Assembly (NCBI GenBank): GCA_028456385.1
Contig: JALNQF010000117.1
Location: 1-64,000 of the forward strand
Direction of reading: 5' to 3'
From: Ophiosphaerella korrae
Lineage: Eukaryota; Ascomycota; Dothideomycetes; Pleosporales; Phaeosphaeriaceae
Length of the DNA: 64,000 bases
This document shows, one piece after another, positions 45,693-57,101 of this stretch. The notes below the pieces were generated by a model that saw only the letters and a list, made by a program, of their open reading frames with translations, did not search any database and was not told the origin of the DNA. Within the stretch, counting starts at the first letter, position 1, and each line of letters begins with the position of its first letter. Made by a program: the position numbers and the translations under genes.

Positions 45693-46397
45693 CTATCAAG
45701 AGTAGCTCTTGATTTCCACGGTGCGTGTTACGTGAGTGTAGGGTCGTGATACTTGTCGATTGACAAAGAAGCTCTCATGAGCGAGAAACCGAACTATGTA
45801 TTTATAGGCCTGACATATTAGTACGCGCCCCCACCGTTCGTTCTGGTGAAGAGCTGAAACATTCCGAACGTTAGGTGGGATGCGGGATCAGCTACACGAA
45901 CCACCCCAGCTGGCCCCCTGGCGCGCTACGATCGTTGATCTGATTGGCTCGAATGATGTTCTGGCTTTTTTTTTGCTTTTTGCTGCATGATGGTTACCCC
46001 GCTCCCGACTCCTGTGCTCCCTCTCACATCGCGAAACTGAGGGCAAGTCCAACTGCCGCCGCACCCCACTGGGTCTGACCAAACACGAATGCCTAGACTG
46101 AGAGGCCTTTAAAAAGATAGAACAGAACAGACCCATACAATCATATCCTACTAGTTTGGAGGTAGCTACGCTCCTGTTAGGCTGACCGGTTAGGGTTGGT
46201 GACGAATAGGTTTGGTCGTGATTTTGGCGACATGAAATGATCCACCACGAAAAGGCGCTGAGAATGGGGGCCTATCAAGCTAGAAAATGAAGCTACCGTA
46301 CTTGATTCGACTGTTGGCGTGACGTGTTCTTTTCTACCGCCACTACGTGTACCTAGGTAGGTATTTGCTGTTATATGTACCGGCCAAGACATCGATA
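45693..46397. promoter_or_regulatory. Intergenic region upstream of the gasdermin gene
   Basis: About 700 bases between the protease stop and the gasdermin start. It must contain the gasdermin promoter. A TATA-like tatttata lies at 45798-45805, on the minus strand about 110 bases before the ATG. A short frame at 46136-45888 is not recognised. Confidence 0.45.
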
Positions 46398-49268
46398 TTA
46401 CCCTCTCGCGCACTCCCGTATCAACTCGATGATTTTTGCCTCAGAGTTTTCCGCCGTCCACAGATGACATGGCATTATATAATCGTAGCCGCCGCGTGCC
46501 TCCGCATTTTTCTCAACCATCAGTCTTAGAATCTGACACACCCCGTTGTAGTGGTGTAAAACAGTCTGTTCATGCTCGCTTAGCTCACACTTGTGCCTGG
46601 CAAATTCAAGCACGTTTGCAATGAGAGCTGCGGCAATCGGCGTGGCAAAGGACGTTCCTGAGATGTGGCTTTCAACCCCTTGCCACTTGGAAGGGATGCA
46701 GATGCCTAGCGTTGAGAAGTTATCCTTCTTTTTCAGAGGCGTAGGGCTGATGAGGCCATCATTACCAACACCATCGCTGGCATGAATGCAAATTACCCCG
46801 TGGTTCCTACTGGATGGGTACGCACGGGGCTTGTTACCCCCAGAATTCGAAGCCGCGGCGAAGATGCTGATGTTTAAGCTGACTGCGGCATGGATGGCTA
46901 CATCTATGTCGGTGTCTCGAATGCCGGACTCCAAGCCGAGGGACATAGAGATTATGTGCACCTTCTTCTCGATTGCCCACCGGATTGCCTGATATGCATT
47001 AGCTAATAATCTTACTCACTTGGCGTCGTACTAACTCTTGCTATGCGATGCAAATCCGTCCGGTTAATCGTTTTATCGTCCGTGATTTTCGCAATGAATA
47101 CTTCTGCCGACGGCGCCGCGTTCAACACAAGTCTGGCAACGCGTGTTCCGTGGCCAAACTTGTCCTGGACATCGTTCGGATCTGGAGCTGCGTCCAGTCC
47201 ATTCACGAATCCACCACATTCTTGTATACGTTTGTCATCTAGTGCTTCTTTAATGATATTATCGTTTTTATCAATTCCAGTGTCGATTATCATGATCCGA
47301 ATCTTGTCTGCACGCCATGGTGCCCAGAGAGGGATACTCTTGTTTTTCTCGGTCAGTAGCTCGATGGTTTCGGCAAATTTCTCGAGCTCTTCCACGAATT
47401 TCTCTGCATTTTTGACTTTTCTATATGATCATAAAATGTCAGGAATTTCCCAACTGTTATGAGTACACCAGTAATACTCACTGGAGGTCAGGCGTCATCA
47501 TTTCTTTGCCGTCAAACAATTCCAATCCGGAGCTGGACGCTGGCTGTCCGGTGCGGGGTGCTGGAATTGAGGGGTTTGGAGCAGATCTTGGGAGTTCGCC
47601 AAAGAGCTCAGACGCGGCTCGAAAACCGTTTGTGACGAGTCGGTAGAGTGGAGCGAGGATGTACCTGTACATCGCCGCCGTCCTTCTCTTCTCTTGCGTC
47701 AACGATGGATCGTAGAACTTCTCGGACAGTTGTCGAAAAATGAGACATGCTGTAGCAATGTCCTTGTACCCGTCATCCACATAGCCGGCCCATTCCTCCA
47801 GAACCCTCTTCAACATGCTGTCCCTGGATGGCCTGTCGCTTCCCCATTCCGCGTCTTCTTTCTTCGGCTCTGCAAGCCGCTTAGCTTCCATTTCCATAAG
47901 AAGAAGGCCAAACGAAAGTACAGCAACATTTTCATCCTCTTCGCCGTCCAGCGATGCAAGAGAACAAGAAACGTGTGGCTTCCAGCGTTCCAATAAATTG
48001 AGAGTTTCCGTGACTCTCAATGATACAGTGTCGACGGTCAAGCCTAACTTGACCCAACGACTCTTGTCCAAGTTCAATAAGGAGTAGGCGATGAGAAGCT
48101 CAACAACTCGTCGATCACGCTGCTCGAATTCAGCCATGTCTGAGTTCGAGTTATGGCGTCTGGAAAGTAATAATTCATGGAGCGTTGGGTCGGTAACTGA
48201 CTCCGGCAGGTGTGACGTTTCGATGTCGTGATTTTCATCATCCCATATAGCATCCTGATTAAAGGCTATGTGTATTTGTTGGGAGGCTGTCGATCCTTGG
48301 AGATTGGCACAAGCGAGATGCTCCCGGCATTTTGTTCCGATTTGGTTGGGAATGGTGGTCCTACTTTATTGTCAAACAGAAGCATAAAAGGCACTAGAAC
48401 GACGTCCTCACCAGGTACACTTAGCGAAGTTCCATTTCTGCCGCCCGCAGTCTCTGAATCGAAGCCGGAAATTGATATCGGAGGCTAGGAAGCCGGAAAG
48501 GTGTAGCCGGGCTTCGTGGCTCTCGGTACATGCAAAACCGTTCGCGAGCAGAGCGAATAGAGTTCGGGACCAACTATTCAGATGATATGCCTTCTGAATA
48601 AAACTGATTTCTTCGTGCGTAAGCTGCGCGGCGTTTCCCAGATTCCTTTGCAGAGCCGCCACAGGGTCCATAAAAATTTTGTCTACTGCGGTTCGAAACT
48701 CGCGTATTTTCTGTACAATGGCTGCTAAGCTGTACTCTTGCTGAAAGTTGATGTGCGTCGCTAGCTCGACTAAAGTAGCCTTATGGGACAAATCGGGGTC
48801 CGTGAGTGTTTCAGAGCTCGTAATTGAGCCCCTGAGTACACTCGTCAAGGTCAATAGCTTTCTGAACCTCGACTGCAACTTCTCGTGCTTGTAAGGTTTA
48901 GTAACATGTGTAATTATCTCAGCCGAGGCTCTTACTTCAGCTTTCTCTTCAGGGTCTTCTAAGTGTGACCGTCGATTGTCGTAGATGTTTAGTACCTTCT
49001 CATCGACTAGCGTCTCAAGGACTTTGAGCAGGGCATCCAGGGCCTGGGAGAACTTTGTGTCGTCGAGTTTAGACTTGTCGAAATCGGCACTCGGAAAGCT
49101 GAGGGGTATCGCAGAGACGTTATGGCGGAGCTTGGTGATATTGTCTTTCATGGGCCGGCTGAAACCGCTTGTTCTGTGGGCGTTCTCGGGCAGCGCTTGC
49201 TTCAAAACGGGGTGGAGAGCGACGAAGAATTTCCAGAGCACTTGCCCGCCGGCCGTAACCTCCCCCAT
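46398..49268 (-). CDS. Subtilisin-like (S8) serine protease with large N-terminal regulatory region (HET-Q2 type)
   Basis: Exons 49268-48412, 48360-47482, 47420-47036 and 46988-46398 join in frame (introns 51, 61, 47, 47 nt), giving 903 residues. Residues 1-285 are helical (ALHPVLKQALPENAHR, ARLHLSGFLAS). Residues about 286-570 resemble the fungal DUF7580-like region (RRVVELLIAYSLLNLDKSRW, RYILAPLYRLVTNGF). The C-terminal third is a subtilase with all catalytic residues: Asp625 in MIIDTG, His669 in FGHGT, Ser820 in SGTSFATP, and oxyanion Asn755 in AASNSG. No signal peptide is seen, so it should act in the cytosol. Next to the gasdermin gene it fits the HET-Q2 role, a protease that cleaves gasdermin. 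The exon 1 donor (gtgagg) is the least certain splice site. Confidence 0.85.
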
Positions 49269-49634
49269 GGTGACCAGAAAAGAGTATCACCTCGTAGGCT
49301 ATGGGTCATCGCGACATTGAGGTAGGCTGAGAGAGACTGAGGCTGGATGTGGGGGTCATGCGGGATGTACCTCTCATCACGTGGGCGTTTAGCCGCACTG
49401 ACCTTGGAACATTGCGAACTTGTCGGGACAATCGTGGTAAACGCGGCACCTCACTAGGCCTTATCAGACACCTTAGTTATACCGCAGCTATCTTTACGGA
49501 AGGATAGCGAGCTGTTACAATTTCGTATCTTCTATTAGAGGTCTCCAGACTCAGCCAGGTTCGTCTTAACGGAGCTGGTGATGCGCGGTACTGGTAGAGT
49601 TTGTTCCGGCCTTTTTACGGCATAAGGGAACAGC
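49269..49634. promoter_or_regulatory. Shared divergent promoter of the S8 protease and NLR5
   Basis: 366 bases separate the two start codons on opposite strands. Any control elements here could co-regulate the pair. No specific site was identified. Confidence 0.6.
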
Positions 49635-52600
49635 ATGGCGGAAGAGGTTGATAACGACGATGGGACGGGCAACCAGGACGATGACGCCATATACAAAGCC
49701 ACTATTTCCTGCTTGAACCTTCTCAACAGTCTGGCTAAGGAAGCCGACTCTTCAGCTATACTGAGCCCAGGAAAGGCAAGTGAGCGCTCGGTACAGGATG
49801 CGGCGTTCCTGGAAGACATGGCAAGGAGCTTCAATATCTGGATTAGCTATACTGGTGCTTTGGCTGATCTTAGCCGATGCCTCGATTTCCGCCTTAAAGG
49901 TTACGATGACATAAGAGACATGGTCCTGGAGCTGCTTCAGATGCTTGAAAGGAACCTTGAATATGGTATGTTCAAAAGAAAGGCCATTCCCGCCTGCCTT
50001 GGGTTATATGTCGTGTTGCTTACTGCCGCTAGTGGAAACAAGAGACTCGAATCACGAATTAGAGGAAGAAGCTACCGAATCTATTCGACAAGCCGTCGAC
50101 GAGCTGCACTTCATGGCAAGTGCTATTCGCAAATCCTCGGTGCGAAGTCAGAATTTCATGCTCTCCTCGTCGTTTCAAACGAGTGACGACCCTTTCTTTG
50201 AAAATAGCACATTCTTCATTGTCAGGAACACCTTCCCCCATGCTCGACGATCTCTCTGTAAGCAAATTGGCGCTTCTCTTGCGCTCCGCCGCAAGCGGCT
50301 ACTCCGTCAAATGCAGCACGAACAGAAATTGGGCACAAGGCGACAGCCAACCAAGGAAACCGTCATCAAGGTGGAGGCGCCCAGGGACCTAGTCATTCCA
50401 TTGCAACCCTTGTCGCCTCAGCCCGAAACCCTACCCGTATGTCTGCAGACATCACAAGCAGATGTTCGTGATATTCAAACAAAAAGCGTCGACACGGGGA
50501 GCCATTTGGACGCTGGAATGGCTCGCCATCACATAGCGAAAGGGTCCACACTTCCAACGATTAGTACAGGATCTTCTGTGCGCCTATCCTCGAGGGAGTA
50601 TCCCCCCAAGCCCGATTTCCCGAAGGGAGCTAGTGATTGCCAATGTCCTTATTGCGCACGGCGATTGCCAACAGCTAGATTGAAAACCAATCCAACCTTT
50701 TGGGAGTAAGTGTTTTTTGTATATGTCACTTTTCGCGGCCGAATTCTGACCATCGCAAATAGCGACCACCTAGACGAGGACATACAACCCTACGTCTGCC
50801 TCTCTGAAGAGTGTATATCTCCATTGCTATTCTTTGTTAGCATGAAACAGTGGGTCAACCACATGAATTCTGTGCACTCGAAGCAATGGAACAGAAAAAT
50901 ACACATGAGCACCTGGTATTGCGATGTCGGTCATGGAGAAACGCACCAGTTCGACGACCTTGAGAGTTTTATAGCACATATGAAGGCTCCTGAAAGCCAT
51001 CCAGATCGACAGCCCCCGAGCGACTTGCAGATAGACACCCTGTCAAGGACCAAGCAGCGGATTCTCATACGCGAAGATGAGTATTCATGTTCCCTCTGCA
51101 ATTGTATTCCAGACAAGCTTAAGCCCGTCATTCTAACTAGCAACCCCGAGGCCATCCTGTATGAACTACATAAGCACATCGCTAGCCATATCAAAGACCT
51201 AGCCTTTTTATCCGTCCCAAGAATTGACGCAACGGAAGAGCGTGAAAAAGAGGTCTCTGAGGCGGACGACCAGGAGAGGGGTCGCTGGCTGAAAGGCGGG
51301 GAGAAGGCATCATACCCAAGCGGATTTGATGAGTGGGTACAAGCTATATCCTTCTCCTTCTCCTCCGGGAGTTCAGCACATATACTGCTACCCGAAGACT
51401 CCCTGGACAAAATAGAGGATGACAATGCTCAGGATGAATACGAAGAAGGCAAGGCTCCTATTACGCCAGGACCAGCCATTGGAGAATGGGATTTCGTGTT
51501 TGAACCCCCGAGGGGACAACCGAGAGTTTTTCCCTCCCTTGAAGATGACGAGACCATTAAGGAATTTCGAAGAGCGAGGAACGCTACTCACCCTAAGCGC
51601 CAAAGTTCGACCAAAGAGCCCACCACCGGAAGGTCGAGTGATCTGTCCAACAGGCTTCTGGTCGACAAGGGCACCGGCGTCATCGCGAAGGGTGAATCCT
51701 ACGGCAACGCACCCCAGACGGCTTCAGTCAGGAAGAAGAGGCTCGTCTTCCGCGTCACCGGCTTGCCAGCCTCGCAGCCCGACGATGAGCTGGCTGCATC
51801 GCTGAAGGCTGCTATCAACGACAATCTAGCGGCGGACGAACAATCAAAGTTAACTGTCCACGCGGCCGTTGTGCCCTCTTGCTATGAAAATGACACGAAA
51901 GTCGCACTGGTGGAGTTCCACGGCGGGGCGCCTGAATTCCTGTCCGAGCTGATGGCCAACCCGCTGGGCGGCTGGCAGGTCGAGAGGGGGGACACGGACA
52001 TCAGTTTCGACCAGCATTTCTTCGGGTTCACGCAGCTGTATACGCCAAAGCTAGACTCGCCGGTTACCGCTGAGTATGTGCTTTCTCGCAAGTAAACCAT
52101 GTCCGCTGTTTCTAACCTACCGCGTAGTGTAATCGCCATTACTGGCCTCGACGGACATGCATACGGCTCGTGGAGGGGGGATGGATTCCTCGGGCGCATG
52201 TGGCTGCGCGACTTCCTGTCCAAGGACCTGCCTTGCTGCCGCACGATGATCTACGGCTACAACTCGAAGCTGTCGAGCCATGGGATCGACACGATCATGG
52301 ACTACGGGCGGGAGCTGATGGAGGAGCTCAAGAAGGTTAGGAACACAGACGAGGTGAGCGCTGTTGTAACGGGCTATGACCAGCACGCGAACACGAGATT
52401 GACGGTTATTACACCCTAGCTAAGAAAGCGACCGCTGTTCTTCATCGCGCACAGCTTCGGTGTTATCATCCTTGCTCACGTACGTTATCGCGTATAGCAC
52501 GCGTGTGCATATGGCTAAGAAGCGCAGTGTCTTGTCAAGGCGGTCCAGGCGAACGAAGACGACCACCCAACAATAGCGTCTCTGCACGAAGCCATATACG

Positions 52601-55600
52601 GCATGCTCCTGTTTGGGATTCCACACAAGGACCTAGTAGTAGACGATATCCAGAAGATGGTGGCTGGACAGGATAGCCATCCGCGGGGTGCGCTGCTTGA
52701 GCAGATCAGATCCAAATCTGACTTATTCGCGCTTCAGCTGGCGGATTTCAAGAATCTCGTCCAAGACCGAAAGGTCGTAAATTTCTATGAAACGCGCCAG
52801 ACCAGACAGCTTGAATTTGTATGATGCCCAGGAGGTCATGAAACAACAGCGGGTTGCTAATAGTATGTAACAGGACAGCGAAAGCAGACGCTGGAAGCGA
52901 ACGGGCGGCTTCGTCACGGCCGTCGATACCGACTCAGCTCTCCTCCAGCTGCCAGACTCTATAGGGGACAAGATGCCTCTGGACGCCGACCACTCGATGA
53001 TGGTCAAGTTCGAGACCAGGAACCACCGAGGGTACCGCAGTGTGCGAGACAAGCTGTTACAATTTGAGCGGGATGCTCCAAGTGTGGTTGCGGCTCGTTT
53101 CTGTACGTAGCATTCTTGTCTGCCGCCCTTATGTTTACTCCTAGCTAATTCCGACCGGGTGCAGCGCGAGCGCAAAACACGCCTAAGCCTTCTATGGTCC
53201 CCTTCGAGAGGGATCGCGCATTCGTGGGCCGGAATGACATTCTGGAAGAGTTGCGGAAGAAATTCGAACAAGAGGCGCCACAGGACCACGCTCGAGTGGC
53301 CCTCATTGGTCTCGGCGGTGTCGGGTAAGTATATCTATACATTCTAGCGTAGATCACGCTCATACTCTGGCTAGGAAGTCCCAGATTGCTATCGAATACG
53401 CATACAGAGTGAGAGAATTAGCATCGCAGACCTGGATGTTTTGGGTGCATGCAAGCAACGCTATCCGATTTGAGCAAGCGTATAGGAATATTGCTGCCAA
53501 GGTCGAACTTCCCGGCCGCGATGATCCCAAGACTGACATCCTCCAGTCAGTGCACAACTGGTTGTGCGACGAAAGAAACGGCCGATGGCTTATGATACTA
53601 GACAATGCCGACGACGACGGCGTTTTCTTTGCTGATGACAGAGATACTGTAGGTTCTGTGCGGACGATTAATGCGACGGACCACAGGAAGCCGCTCGAGA
53701 GCTTCCTCCCTCAGACACCAAACGGAACGATTCTGATCACGTCTAGGAACAGGACTGTAGCAATCAACCTCGTTGGCGGACACGGCGAGGTTGTCCAGGT
53801 GCAGCCAATGGGCGAAGACGAGGCGCTGGCGCTGGTGCACGCGCTTGAACGAATACCGCTAGCCATTACGCATGCTGCGGCGTACATCAAGACACGAGCT
53901 TCTACAACTACCTTATCCAGCTATCTCGAGTTGTTCCAGGAGAGCGAAGCGAACGAGATGCACTTGCTTGGCAGGAAAGAGTGGAAAGACAACCGGCGAG
54001 ACCACAGTATCCGAGATGCGGTGATCGCAACATGGCATATCTCGTTCAAATATATCCAGACGACAGAGCCGCGGGCAGCAAACCTGCTTGCGCTGATGAG
54101 CATGTTCGACAAGCAGGGCATACCGCGATGGTTGGTGCAGGGCACGACCAGCCACCTGGACTTTGAGGACGCTCTAGCGCCGCTACTTAGCTTTTCGCTG
54201 GTAGGGACAGAGATAGGCAAGCAAGTGTTAGGGATGCATCGGCTAGTGCAGCTATCGATGAGGAGGTGGCTGGAGGGCGAGAAGGAGCTGGGCAAGTGGG
54301 TGAAGCGGTCGATCGCAGCCCTCGACGAAGCATTTCCGAACGGAGACTACGAGACGTGGGAGGCGTGCGAAGCGCTGCTTCCGCACTTGAGAGTGGTAGT
54401 TGGCTACGCAGCAGAAGAGGAGGACATACTAGGCCAGGCTCGCTGCAGTCTAAAAGCTGGATGGTATCTCCTGCTAAAGGGGGAGTATACAGCGGCAGAG
54501 AGGTTTCTGCGACTATCACTCGAGGTTAGAGAGAAAGTGCTCGGACGCGAGCACCCCGACACGCTCACCAGCGTCAGCCAGCTTGGGTCGGTGCTCGAGA
54601 GCCAGGGAAGGTACGAAGAGGCAGAGGCGATGCATCGTCAAGCGCTAGAAGGGCATGAGAAAGTTCTTGGGCGAGAGCACCCTCACACGTTCGCTAGCGT
54701 CAGCAACCTTGGGTCAGTGCTGGAGAGCCAGGGAAAGTACGAAGAGGCGAAGGCGATGCATCGTCGAGCGCTAGAAGGGCATGAGAAGGTGCTTGGGCGA
54801 AAGCATTCGAACACGCTCACTAGCGTTGGCCAGCTTGGGTCGGTACTGCAGAGCCAGGGAAAGTACAAAGAGGCGGAGGCGATGCAGCGTCGAGCGCTAA
54901 GAGGAAGAGAGAAGGTGCTTGGGCGAGAGCATCCGGACACGCTTACTAGTGTCAGCCAACTTGGGTCAGTACTAGAGAGCCAGGGAAAGTGCGAAGAGGC
55001 GGAGGCGATGCATCGACGAGCGCTAGAAGGGTACGAGAAAGTGCTTGGGCGAGAGCATCCGAACACGCTTACCAGCGTCAGCCGGCTTGGGTTGGTGTTA
55101 GAGGGCCAGGGAAATTACAAAGAGGCGGAGGCGATGCATCGTCGAGCGCTGGAAGGAAGAGAGAAGGTGCTTGGGCGAGAGCATCCGGCTACGCTCGCTG
55201 GTGTCAGCAACCTTGGGTCAGTGCTAGAGAGCCAGGGAAAGTACGAAGAGGCGGAGGCGATGCAGCGTCGAGCGCTAGAAGGAAGAGAGAAGGTGCTTGG
55301 GCGAGAGCACCCGGACACGCTCACTAGTGTCAGCCAACTTGGGTCAGTACTAGAGAGCCAGGGAAAGTGCGAAAAGGCGGAGGCGATGCAGCGTCGAGCG
55401 CTGGAAGGAAGAGAGAAGGTGCTTGGGAGAGAGCATCCGGACACGCTCACTAGCGTTGGCCAGCTTGGGTCGGTGCTGTCGAGGCAGGGAAAGTACAAAG
55501 AGGCGGAGGCGATGCAACGTCGAGCGCTAGAAGGAAGAGAGAAGGTGCTTGGGCGAGAGCATCCGAACACGCTCACCAGTGTATATCACCTAGCCTTCCT

Positions 55601-55748
55601 CTTCCACCAACAGCAGAGTTATACCGCTGCAGTAAGACTCTACAACCGAGCATACAGTGGGTACTTAAAGGTGCTTAGCGGAAACCATCCTACAACAAAA
55701 GCGTGCTTAAACCACTACATGTCCGCTTTGAGAAAGGAAGGACCATAG
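49635..55748 (+). CDS. NLR5: C2H2 region / SesB-like hydrolase / NB-ARC / TPR fusion receptor
   Basis: Nine exons join in frame: 49635-49965, 50033-50705, 50763-52073, 52128-52353, 52420-52479, 52528-52818, 52874-53102, 53165-53324, 53375-55748 (introns 48-67 nt, most with clear branch sites); 1,884 residues. Residues 1-330: helical region and CPYCARRLP. Residues 335-450: C2H2-type block (YVCLSEECISPLLFF, WVNHMNSVHSKQWNRKIHMS, YSCSLCNCIP). From about 675: SesB-like lead (FRVTGLPAS) and alpha/beta hydrolase with VIAITGLDGHAYGSW and nucleophile Ser859 in IAHSFG. P-loop GLGGVGKS at about 1089-1096, Walker B LMILDNADD, LITSRNR, IPLAITHAAAYI. TPR from about 1465. The motif block EALALVHALERIPLA is about 20 residues shorter than in NLR1 and NLR2. 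Hydrolase-NB-ARC-TPR is known; the zinc-finger part in the same exon is unusual. Confidence 0.85.
54482..55741 (+). repeat. Tandem 126-bp TPR-coding repeats (NLR5), ten units
   Basis: Ten 42-codon units, consensus AEAM-RRALEGREKVLGREHP. Units 2-8 are nearly identical at the DNA level, which predicts copy-number change between strains. Variation lies mainly at H/Q before RRAL, at G-R/H/Y, and at SQ/GQ/RL/NL before LGSVL. Confidence 0.9.
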
Positions 55749-55794
55749 CAGTCGTACCCAGCATCCTTTATCAAGTCACTGCGCCAGCTTTTAT

Positions 55795-56075
55795 CAGATT
55801 TTATGGTCACTCGATCATAGATGTGAGTAGAGGTCGGAATTGAATTGAATTGAATTATTGCTCTGTCTATCATCTGTCTTCCGGCTGCCACTAATATCCT
55901 TCGTGAAGTTCTTTGATTGCTCTCGTGCCCAAGGATACGCCGCAGTTGAGTTGGTGCGTCGCCACAGATCCCGAATCTGCTGATTGGCTCGCTTAGCTAG
56001 TGGCGCACGTGCGAGCGCGTGCCAGATCGATCGCCATCTGAATTTCACGAGACAACTGATGAGCCAGCACGCAAG
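55795..56075 (-). repeat. Dispersed repeat family R, partial copy
   Basis: Very similar to 19100-19330 (ggtcactcg, tgagtagaggt, ctgtctatcatctg, gttctttgattgctc, gcagttgagttggtgcgtcgcca). Starts about 45 bases after the NLR5 stop codon. Confidence 0.65.
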
Positions 56076-56299
56076 CTTCATCTGCGGCATCAGTCTAACA
56101 GCTTTTCCCTAAATTTCTTTTAGTTAATACTCTCTCCTATAATAACTCCCAACACTAAGCATAACTTAATTACAAGTTGCTACTAAACTGCAAATAACGC
56201 GCTCTTTCTCCTAATAAGAATTATGCATTCGCGCAATAGCCGTACCTGCAATTATTGGCTAAATAACTAGCCACCCATGTAATATTATACCCGTTCTGT
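56076..56299. other. AT-rich spacer between repeats
   Basis: No gene or repeat recognised. Confidence 0.4.
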
Positions 56300-56820
56300 C
56301 ACTGCCAGATGTGACGCTGCTAGATGAAGCTAGGCTGGCTCGTAAGATTCAGATGGCGATCGATCATGGCGATGCTAGCGTGCACGCCACGAGCCATGTG
56401 GCTGCCGCATCAACTCAACCGCCGCGCAACTCTGGAGAACCGCAATCAAGCAACGTGCCTGCACAGGCTGGAGAATTGAGGTCTGGTTCGGCAAATAATC
56501 GTCAAAGGCAAGGCTATCACATGCGTAATGGCTCTTCATGTCATGACCTGACCGCGTAGAGCCGATACATTAGTCAACCACGAAACTCGAGATAACGGCT
56601 CTCCACCACCGAGTCGAAACTGCGTAGAGACGAGTATATAGACTGGGGGACACACACACACAGATAGAAGAGAGAGACGCGATCAATTAACTCACTTCAA
56701 TCAATCTCATCACTCACTGAAATCAACTAGTGACCAAATACTCAGTTATCACATACATTTATCACATGCTTTCAAGTTCACATCAGCAACCGAGTGACCC
56801 CTTAAATCTGACAGCTATTT
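56300..56820 (+). repeat. Dispersed repeat family R, near-full copy
   Basis: About 520 bases from ctgccagatgtgac to cccttaaatctgacag, short imperfect inverted ends (ctg-cagat). Contains a short frame with IDHGDASVHATSHVAAASTQ and SGSANNRQRQ shared with other copies. Could be a MITE or a fragment of a larger element. Confidence 0.65.
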
Positions 56821-56844
56821 TCGATTTGGTTGATTTGCTCGATT

Positions 56845-57070
56845 CGGTTGAGACAGTGGATCAGTTGCGATACTGATGATAGCCATTTTGCATGTGACAG
56901 CCTTGTCTTTGGCGATTAATTGCTGAACCAGACCTCAATTCTCCGGCCTGCCCTGGAGCGTTGCCCGATTGCGGTTCTCCAGGGATGCGCGGCGGTTGAG
57001 TTGATGCGGCAGCCACATGGCTCGTGGCGCGCACGCTAGCATCGCCATGATCGATCGCCATCTGACCACG
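56845..57070 (-). repeat. Dispersed repeat family R, partial copy
   Basis: Minus-strand copy of the left half of the family (gttgagttgatgcggcagccacatggctcgtgg), giving SGSAINRQRQ in the same short frame. Confidence 0.65.
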
Positions 57071-57076
57071 CTGGTG

Positions 57077-57101
57077 AAAAAAAAAAAAAAAAAAAAAAAA
57101 A
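57077..57101 (+). repeat. Poly-A tract (25 A)
   Basis: A run of 25 adenines directly after a repeat R fragment. Confidence 0.9.

Noticed and set aside
48228..48488. A plus-strand frame, and an alternative minus-strand frame, across the exon 1/exon 2 junction of the S8 protease gene.
   Set aside because: The spliced model (48412 to 48360) gives a continuous frame that leads into the conserved RRVVELLIAYSLL block; the alternatives end in stops.
54482..55741. Tandem array considered as a CRISPR or satellite.
   Set aside because: No unique spacers; every unit codes for a TPR in frame.
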